11,358 bases of DNA from Glacieibacterium sp038211965 (lineage in GTDB: Bacteria > Pseudomonadota > Alphaproteobacteria > Sphingomonadales > Sphingomonadaceae): contig JBBQVB010000083.1 in assembly GCA_038211965.1 (NCBI GenBank), forward strand, positions 1 to 11,358. Direction: 5' to 3'. The notes beneath the pieces are model-generated. The model was not told the origin of the DNA. It ran no database searches and was given only the letters and a program-made list of their open reading frames with translations. Position 1 is the stretch's first letter, and every line of letters starts with the position of its first letter. Made by a program: the position numbers and the translations under genes. Shown in pieces: positions 6,940-11,358 of the stretch.

Positions 6940-7581
6940 CTAGGGAGCGGGATCGAGCGGCCACCCCTCGGGCACTGCCGCCTCCACCCGCACCGGCTCG
7001 GCCCCTTCGCGATAGGGCACCACGACGGCGCGCGCGTGGAGCCGCATCGGCCCCTGCCCTGCGCCATAGACCGGATCGCCGAGGATCGGGCAGCCGAGCG
7101 CCGCGGCGTGGACGCGCACCTGATGCGTCCGCCCGGTCTCGGGGGTAAACGCGACGAGCGCGCGGCCCGCCTCGCGCCGCAGCACGCGCCACGCCGTCGC
7201 GGCCGTCTTGCCCGCCGGATCGACGATCATCCGCCAGCCCTCGGCAGCGCTCGAGACCTTGCGCAACGCCGCGTCGATCCGCCCCTCGTCGTCGTCGGGC
7301 GCGCCGTCGACCACGGCCCAATAGGTCTTGCCGACTGCGCCCGCTTCGAACAATTGCGTCAGCCGCCGGTGCGCGCGGGGATGGCGCGCCAGCACGAGAC
7401 ACCCCGACGTATCGCGGTCGAGCCGGTGGACGGGCTTGGGCGCGCGCGCAAACCCTTCGCGCAACGCATCGAGATGATCCTCGAGGCTCGCGGGCGTGCG
7501 CGGCCCCGGGTGCACCGCGAGGCCGGCGGGCTTGTCGATGACGAGCAGGTGCGCGTCGATGTGGAGGATGGGGAGATGCAT
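6940..7581 (-). CDS. RluA-family pseudouridine synthase
   Basis: This 213-residue enzyme isomerises uridine to pseudouridine in rRNA or tRNA. Motifs are LLVIDKPAGLAVHPG (12-26), HRLDRDTSGCLVLAR (52-66) with the catalytic Asp at 55, KTYWAVV, GRTHQVRVHAAALGCPILGDPVYG and a C-terminal LHARAVVVPY segment. It has no N-terminal S4 RNA-binding domain and is about the size of E. coli RluA, so the minimal RluA type is favoured over RluC/RluD; the target uridine cannot be named. The ATG at 7581 is chosen because AGGG lies five bases upstream; an in-frame GTG two codons earlier (7587) is the alternative. It diverges from the flagellin gene across about 88 bases and its stop lies nine bases from the DUF1254 stop. 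Confidence 0.93.
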   Translation of the reverse strand: MHLPILHIDAHLLVIDKPAGLAVHPGPRTPASLEDHLDALREGFARAPKPVHRLDRDTSGCLVLARHPRAHRRLTQLFEAGAVGKTYWAVVDGAPDDDEGRIDAALRKVSSAAEGWRMIVDPAGKTAATAWRVLRREAGRALVAFTPETGRTHQVRVHAAALGCPILGDPVYGAGQGPMRLHARAVVVPYREGAEPVRVEAAVPEGWPLDPAP

Positions 7582-7669
7582 CCTCACACCCTACGCCAAC
7601 GCGTCAAATTAAGCATTTTCCCGCGTCCGCCGTCCTGACCCCCGTAACGAACCGAAACGGGAGCAGGAC

Positions 7670-9859
7670 ATGACCGTCATCAATACCAATATCTCGGCAA
7701 TGACCGCGCAGGCGGGGCAGCGCATGGCGCAGACCAGTCTCGCGCAGGCGATGGAGCGCCTGTCGACCGGCAACCGCATCAACTCGGCGAAGGATGACGC
7801 CGCCGGCCTCGCGATCTCGACGCGGATGACCTCGGACGTGCGCGGTCTCGGCGTCGCGATGCGCAATGCCAACGACGGCATCAGCCTCGCACAGACGGCG
7901 GAAAGCGCGATGGGCGAGGTCACCAACATGCTCCAGCGCATGCGCGAACTCGCGGTGCAGGGGGCCAACGGCACGATCACCGGCGACGACCGCCAGGCGC
8001 TGCAGGCCGAAGTCGTCCAGCTACGCTCCGAAATCGACAGCGTCGCGACGCGTACCAACTTCAACGGCATCAAGCTGCTCGACGGTTCCGCCAAGGGCCT
8101 GCTGCTGCAGACCGGCAGCCGGGCAGGCGAGACGGTCAAGTTCGGCATCGGCTCGGCGCGCGCCACCGATCTCGGCACCGGTGCGACTGCTGCGCTATCG
8201 GCGACCGGCGCGTTCGAGGCGGTGACAGCCAACCTTACCGCGAACCAGGCGCTGATCGCCGCCGACCTGCTGATCAACGGCGTCAACGTCGGGCCGAGTT
8301 CGGCCGAAGACGACACCGTCAGCTCGGGCGAAAAGGTCGCGAGCGCCGTTGCCAAGGTCGCCGCGATCAACCGCGTGTCGGCGCAGTCGGGCGTCTCGGC
8401 TGTCGTCGGCAAGACGACGATGACGGGCACCGCGATGACCGCCGCCGCGCTGACGGGCACGGTGACGATCAACGGCAAGACCACCGGCGCCATCGCCACG
8501 ACGACCAACGCCGCCGCGAACCGCGTGCTCGTCAAGGATGCGATCAACGCCATCTCGGGCCAGACCGGTGTGGTGGCGATCGACACCGGCGACGACGCGG
8601 CGGGTCTCAAGCTCCAGGCGGCGGATGGGCGCAACATCATCGTCAGCCTGACGACCCTGACCGCCGCGACGACGGGCCTCAAGGCGGGCGCGCAGTCGGG
8701 CACCTACAGCCTCGTCTCGAACAACGGTAACGCCGTCGAGATTTCGTCGACGAGCGCGGGCCGTGTCAGCCGCTCGGGGCTGCAGATCGGCAGCTATGCG
8801 CGCGGCGTCTCGGCGGTGACCACCGACGCACGCAGCGTCGCGGCGAACGCCGCGGGGGCGTCGCTGCTCAACTCGGGCGACCTCCGGATCAACGGCATCG
8901 CGATCCGTGCCGCGACCGCCGCCGACGACACCTTCTCCGACGACAACGCGCTGTCGAGCAAGAAGGCGGGGAGCGCCATCGCCATCGCGGCGGCAATCAA
9001 CGCATCGACCGCGCAGACCGGAGTCACCGCCAAGGCCAACAGCCTGACCCTCGACGGCTCGGCGCCGACGACGGTGATCGGCACGACGGCGGCGACGGTG
9101 CTCGCGGTCAACGGCGTGCAGATCGCGATGACCCTCGACGCGACGATGACGGCACAGGCAACGCGCGAGCATGTCGCGCAGGAGATCAACAAGTACAGCG
9201 GCCTGACCGGGGTCGTGGCGAGCGACAGCGGCAAGGGCGGACTGTCGCTGACCGCCGCCGACGGGCGCAACATCGCCGTCGCCTTCGACAACAACGCCGC
9301 CGTGGCAGCGAACTTCGGCCTCGGCAACGTCACCGTACGCGGCACCGGCACGGCCTACGCGGTGGCCGGCCTCGCCGACACCACCGACTTCTCCGCCGAT
9401 ACCGTCGGGACCGCCTATGCGACCGTGTCGCTGAGCGCCTCGCGCGGCATCGACGTGGGCGCGGGCACGCTCGCCTATGCGAGCGCGTCGAACTTCACCA
9501 AACTCGGCTTCGAGGAGAATAAATACGGCTCGGACGATGGCGGGCTCAAGATCCGCGACGTCGACGTGTCGACCCTCGAAGGGGCCAGCGCCGGGCTGTC
9601 GGCGATCGACGAGGCGCTGCAATCGGTCAACATCGACCGCGCTAACCTCGGCGCGGTGCAGAACCGGCTCGAGGCGGCGGTCAACAACATCACGTCGAAC
9701 GTCACCAACCTCAGCGCCTCGCGCAGCCGTATCCAGGATGCCGACTTCGCCGCCGAGACGACCAACCTCGCCAAGTCGCAGGTCTTGAGCCAGGCGGCAC
9801 AGGCGATGCTCGCGCAGGCCAACCAGTCGCAGCAGAACGTCCTCCAGCTGCTCCGCTAA
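7670..9859 (+). CDS. fliC: Large flagellin with duplicated variable region
   Basis: This is the flagellar filament subunit, exported unfolded through the flagellar channel. At 729 residues it is well above the usual 270-500. The N-terminal D0/D1 part (about 1-165) has INTNISAMTAQ, ERLSTGNRINSAKDDAAGLAIS (29-50) and QRMRELAVQGANGT (89-102); the C-terminal D1/D0 part (about 625-729) has LSAIDEALQSVN, the SRIQDADFAAET segment (686-697) and a Gln-rich end, SQQNVLQLLR. Both ends are intact, so it should polymerise. The middle (about 200-600) carries two copies of a roughly 210-residue unit, each with two flagellin-IN-like modules (ING... then AIN/EIN...TGV.A) at 201-245, 265-306, 406-455 and 479-517. 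No cysteine is present, as usual for flagellins. A GGGAG lies a few bases before the ATG. No other flagellar gene is in the window, so it is a detached flagellin locus, closed by the terminator at 9880-9910. Confidence 0.97.
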   Translation: MTVINTNISAMTAQAGQRMAQTSLAQAMERLSTGNRINSAKDDAAGLAISTRMTSDVRGLGVAMRNANDGISLAQTAESAMGEVTNMLQRMRELAVQGANGTITGDDRQALQAEVVQLRSEIDSVATRTNFNGIKLLDGSAKGLLLQTGSRAGETVKFGIGSARATDLGTGATAALSATGAFEAVTANLTANQALIAADLLINGVNVGPSSAEDDTVSSGEKVASAVAKVAAINRVSAQSGVSAVVGKTTMTGTAMTAAALTGTVTINGKTTGAIATTTNAAANRVLVKDAINAISGQTGVVAIDTGDDAAGLKLQAADGRNIIVSLTTLTAATTGLKAGAQSGTYSLVSNNGNAVEISSTSAGRVSRSGLQIGSYARGVSAVTTDARSVAANAAGASLLNSGDLRINGIAIRAATAADDTFSDDNALSSKKAGSAIAIAAAINASTAQTGVTAKANSLTLDGSAPTTVIGTTAATVLAVNGVQIAMTLDATMTAQATREHVAQEINKYSGLTGVVASDSGKGGLSLTAADGRNIAVAFDNNAAVAANFGLGNVTVRGTGTAYAVAGLADTTDFSADTVGTAYATVSLSASRGIDVGAGTLAYASASNFTKLGFEENKYGSDDGGLKIRDVDVSTLEGASAGLSAIDEALQSVNIDRANLGAVQNRLEAAVNNITSNVTNLSASRSRIQDADFAAETTNLAKSQVLSQAAQAMLAQANQSQQNVLQLLR
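8267..9460 (+). repeat. Diverged tandem duplication inside the flagellin variable region
   Basis: Unit A (residues 200-379, bases 8267-8806) and unit B (405-597, bases 8882-9460) align in order: LINGVNV with RINGIAI, AAINRVSAQSGVSA with AAINASTAQTGVTA, TINGKTTG with AVNGVQIA, AINAISGQTGVVA with EINKYSGLTGVVA, and GLKLQAADGRNIIV with GLSLTAADGRNIAV. The offset between matches is 205-214 residues. The protein similarity is clear but the DNA has diverged, so the duplication is old or was selected for change. Confidence 0.8.
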
Positions 9860-9879
9860 GCCCTTCGGTCCCCTCGACT

Positions 9880-9910
9880 CGCCCGGCGGCCCCCCCGCCG
9901 GGCGGTTTTT
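9880..9910 (+). terminator. Intrinsic terminator after flagellin
   Basis: CGCCCGGCGG (9880-9889) pairs perfectly with CCGCCGGGCG (9895-9904) across a five-C loop, followed by G and five T (9906-9910). It starts 20 bases after the flagellin stop. This strong terminator isolates the flagellin transcript from the gene at 10000. Confidence 0.95.
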
Positions 9911-9999
9911 CGTTGTTGGAGCCTTAACGCAAACCTGCGATCCATGACGGGCAGGCAACGACTCGTCGCGCTGGCGTCGGGGATCGGGGGAGATTCCGC

Positions 10000-10710
10000 A
10001 TGAACAGCGCCGCCGCGCTCGCGATGCTGCAGGCCAACCCTGCGAATTTCCTGCGCAACTACCCGCTGAAGTGCGCCGGTGCACCCGCGCCGCTGCCGGA
10101 TGCCGCCAACTTCCGGCAATATCACATCAACAAGATCCAGGGCGACGCCCCCGTCGTGCCCGGCCAGAAGGTCGGCCATCGCGGCGCCACGCGGCCGGGG
10201 CTGTTCGGGGCGAAGAATATCTCGTCGTTCAAGCTCGCCCCCGGCCCGACGGTCAACGGCGCGGTGATCAACCACGCGCACGTCGTGCCGATGGTCAACC
10301 ACAACTCCGACCTCTACGGCTGCCTCAACCTGCACGGCGTCATCACCGCGATGCCCTACTACCGCCTCGACGCCAACCACGACGGGGTGATGGTCACCGG
10401 CGAGCTGTCGGGCTGCTGCTTCGCCTGGGGCGTGCAGGGCGTCGACCTCGTCGCCATCCACGTCCAGCCCGTCGGCGGCATCTCGGCCGACGCGCTACAA
10501 CTGGCGTTGGCGACCACCGGGCGCTTCGCCGCCTTCCCGGCGATGCCGCTCGCGACCTTCGGGCGTCAGGAGTATCCGGCGGGCCGCGCCAGCATCGTCG
10601 GCATCCGCACGGCCGGCGCGTGGACCCTCTACGCGCAGACCTCGGACGACGGCTTCAACACGATGAGCGGCGCGTTCCGCATCTATCCGGGCGTTTTCAC
10701 GCGCCTCTAG
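10000..10710 (+). CDS. Uncharacterised protein with a CNF/BLF1-like LSGC...H motif
   Basis: No confident family assignment. The 236-residue protein has no signal peptide or membrane segment and is rich in His and Gly. GGGGGAG lies eight bases before the ATG, so the start is well supported. Residues 131-157 read MVTGELSGCC followed by FAWGVQGVDLVAIHVQP: Thr133, Cys139 and His154. Cys-to-His spacing is 15, the same as Cys866/His881 of cytotoxic necrotizing factor 1. Thr at Cys-6 inside an LSGC context matches Thr88/Cys94 of Burkholderia lethal factor 1. Those toxins are protein glutamine deamidases related in fold to CheD. By inference it could be a deamidase or another cysteine hydrolase, as an effector or housekeeping enzyme. 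Other residues that may matter are Cys24, Cys108, Cys140, NHAHVVPMVNHNSD (91-104) and NLHGV (110-114). It lies between the flagellin terminator and tRNA-Ser, transcribed on its own. Its GC content resembles its neighbours. Confidence 0.8.
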   Translation: MNSAAALAMLQANPANFLRNYPLKCAGAPAPLPDAANFRQYHINKIQGDAPVVPGQKVGHRGATRPGLFGAKNISSFKLAPGPTVNGAVINHAHVVPMVNHNSDLYGCLNLHGVITAMPYYRLDANHDGVMVTGELSGCCFAWGVQGVDLVAIHVQPVGGISADALQLALATTGRFAAFPAMPLATFGRQEYPAGRASIVGIRTAGAWTLYAQTSDDGFNTMSGAFRIYPGVFTRL

Positions 10711-11287
10711 GCCCGGCTGGCGAACCCGCGCCCCCCATGCTAGCAGCGCCCGCACGGAGCGGTGGCCGAGTGGTCGAAGGCGCACGCCTGGAAAGTGTGT
10801 AAGGGTCCAAAGCCCTTCGTGGGTTCGAATCCCACCCGCTCCGCCACTTCGGAACAAAGCTGGGCACTGCGCCCGGCAGTGTTCCGGCACCGGATGCGGC
10901 GGCAAGCGTCCGCAGCAGGTCGCTCTTCGATCCCATGATGCGAACCTCGCCATCGTTCACCTCAACGCGCTGGGCGAGCGCGCGGAGATGGTCGCGGCGG
11001 TAGCCGCCGCCGGGAAGGCGCATACACTGGCGCGCAGTCTGCGCGACCTTGGCGAGCATGGGCGCGGTGATCGCCTTCTGACCCGCGCTTTCGAGCATGG
11101 TTGATGCCCGGTCGGCATTGACGCGCGATTGATCGCGGATGGCCTTGAGGCTGGCGATTCGGTCCTTGAGGTCAGGGTCGTCGAGGTCGGCGACCCCGCT
11201 TTCGATGGCGTCGTAAAGCCGCTTGAGGCGAAGGTCGGTCTCGGTTGCGCGCTCATTCAGATGCTTGGTGATCGATGAGACGCCCAT
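10697..11287 (-). pseudogene. C-terminal remnant of a large serine recombinase, reading through tRNA-Ser
   Basis: The frame resembles the C-terminal portion of alphaproteobacterial large serine recombinases (site-specific integrases). It has a coiled-coil-like segment HLNERATETDLRLKRLYDAIESG, then LDDPDLKDRIASLKAIRDQ, GGGYRRDHLRALAQRVEV, IMGSKSDLLRTL and VPSFVPKWRSGWDSNPR. The last stretch is the antisense of the tRNA-Ser T arm, so the frame passes through the whole tRNA and stops only at 10697, just overlapping the end of the preceding gene. The catalytic N-terminal resolvase domain and the central recombinase/zinc-ribbon parts are missing: upstream of 11287 the same frame meets a stop after six codons and the DNA becomes transporter-like. 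The ATG at 11287 could start a short product, but without the catalytic domain it cannot recombine DNA. It is best read as a relic left when an element at the tRNA was deleted. Confidence 0.75.
10756..10846 (+). tRNA. tRNA-Ser (anticodon GGA)
   Basis: This is a 91-base cloverleaf with an encoded CCA. Acceptor GGAGCGG pairs with CCGCTCC, the discriminator is G, the anticodon loop CTGGAAA gives GGA, and the long variable arm (AAGGG...CCCTT) is that of class II tRNA-Ser. The T arm is GTGGG-TTCGAAT-CCCAC. It reads UCC/UCU. Its 3' half is the apparent attachment site of the recombinase remnant that follows. Confidence 0.98.
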
Positions 11288-11291
11288 CGGG
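10820..11291. mobile_element. Scar of an element integrated at the tRNA-Ser 3' end
   Basis: The segment from the tRNA-Ser T arm to the junction with the transporter fragment (about 11275-11291) is what remains of an integrated element. The tRNA is complete, as expected when the element carries a copy that restores the 3' end. No second copy of the tRNA 3' sequence is visible in the window, so the other boundary is lost or lies outside. Confidence 0.45.
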
Positions 11292-11358
11292 CCGGGCGGT
11301 CGTCATCGCCGAAAAGCCGAGCTCGTCATGAGCATGCGCGGCCAGCGCGTCCTTGGCC
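11253..11358 (-). pseudogene. Truncated VIT/CCC1-family transporter fragment (cut by the right edge)
   Basis: Reading the minus strand from 11357 gives AKDALAAHAHDELGFSAMTTARP, which from memory closely matches the conserved AL-AHARDELG-S-MTTARP stretch in the cytoplasmic region of bacterial VIT1/CCC1-type iron/manganese transporters. In those proteins this is followed by a transmembrane pair. Here the match stops at ARP (about 11289), and the frame continues as DGRLIDHQASE to a TGA at 11255-11253, overlapping the recombinase remnant in a different frame. The C-terminal membrane segments are therefore missing and the gene is probably non-functional. Only 23 matching residues are in the window, so the family call rests on one motif. 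Confidence 0.55.

Noticed and set aside
6935..6947. CTCCC-CTA-GGGAG hairpin as a bidirectional terminator between the DUF1254 and pseudouridine synthase genes
   Set aside because: The stem is only five pairs with a three-base loop, has no T-run on either side, and lies within the stop region of one gene.
7604..7636. Sigma-28-type flagellar promoter upstream of flagellin
   Set aside because: TCAAATTA resembles a -35 element, but no GCCGATAA-like -10 lies at the right spacing; the best match (GCCGTCCT) is 17 bases away instead of 11.
8195..10084. 629-codon minus-strand open frame opposite flagellin
   Set aside because: It is a low-complexity Arg/Gly/Val product, runs through a strong terminator hairpin, and mirrors flagellin codon bias.
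10000..10710. Calling this gene part of the mobile element at tRNA-Ser
   Set aside because: It lies on the intact 5' side of the tRNA, with base composition like the chromosomal genes around it, so nothing ties it to the element.

Overview
The window comes from a high-GC alphaproteobacterium, most likely a member of Sphingomonadales. This rests on protein character (class 2 PyrD, the ybbN / Lon-N / Trm112-like cassette, the sphingomonad-style thiolase and crotonase pair) and on codon use; no rRNA is present to fix the taxonomy. Most of the window looks like ordinary chromosome. The right end is a scar left by a mobile element, preceded by an unassigned gene with an enzyme-like motif.

Layout, left to right. 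(1) The start of an exported protein on the minus strand (1-58, cut by the window edge) lies just downstream of pyrD (90-1112, minus), which makes orotate in pyrimidine synthesis. (2) A spacer with two mutually exclusive hairpins (1277-1319) precedes tRNA-Gly(GCC) on the minus strand (1356-1430). (3) A translationally coupled plus-strand operon follows: a CnoX/YbbN-type thioredoxin-TPR protein (1588-2493), a stand-alone Lon N-terminal domain protein (2490-3146) and a Trm112-like small protein (3143-3340). The first two suggest a protein quality-control unit. (4) On the minus strand, a thiolase (4271-5446) and a crotonase-fold enzyme (3344-4246) form an acyl-CoA operon. A DUF1254/DUF1214 exported protein (5542-6930, plus) diverges from it across a 95-base spacer containing an inverted repeat. 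(5) An RluA-family pseudouridine synthase (6940-7581, minus) diverges from a very large flagellin (7670-9859, plus), which is followed by a textbook intrinsic terminator (9880-9910).

(6) A 236-residue protein of no recognised family (10000-10710, plus) carries a Thr-x5-Cys-x14-His arrangement inside an LSGC motif. This matches the active-site pattern of the CNF1/BLF1 glutamine-deamidase toxins and is the best candidate here for something undescribed. (7) tRNA-Ser(GGA) (10756-10846, plus) is followed by the C-terminal remnant of a large serine recombinase on the minus strand, whose frame runs back through the tRNA. That remnant is fused to a truncated VIT/CCC1-type transporter gene at the right edge. 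Together they record an element that integrated at the tRNA 3' end and was later deleted into a chromosomal gene.

The flagellin is notable in its own right. Its variable region consists of two copies of a roughly 210-residue unit, each with two ING/AIN-TGV modules. Its D1 domain also carries a QRMRELAV segment and Glu114 at the positions that make beta- and gammaproteobacterial flagellins visible to TLR5.
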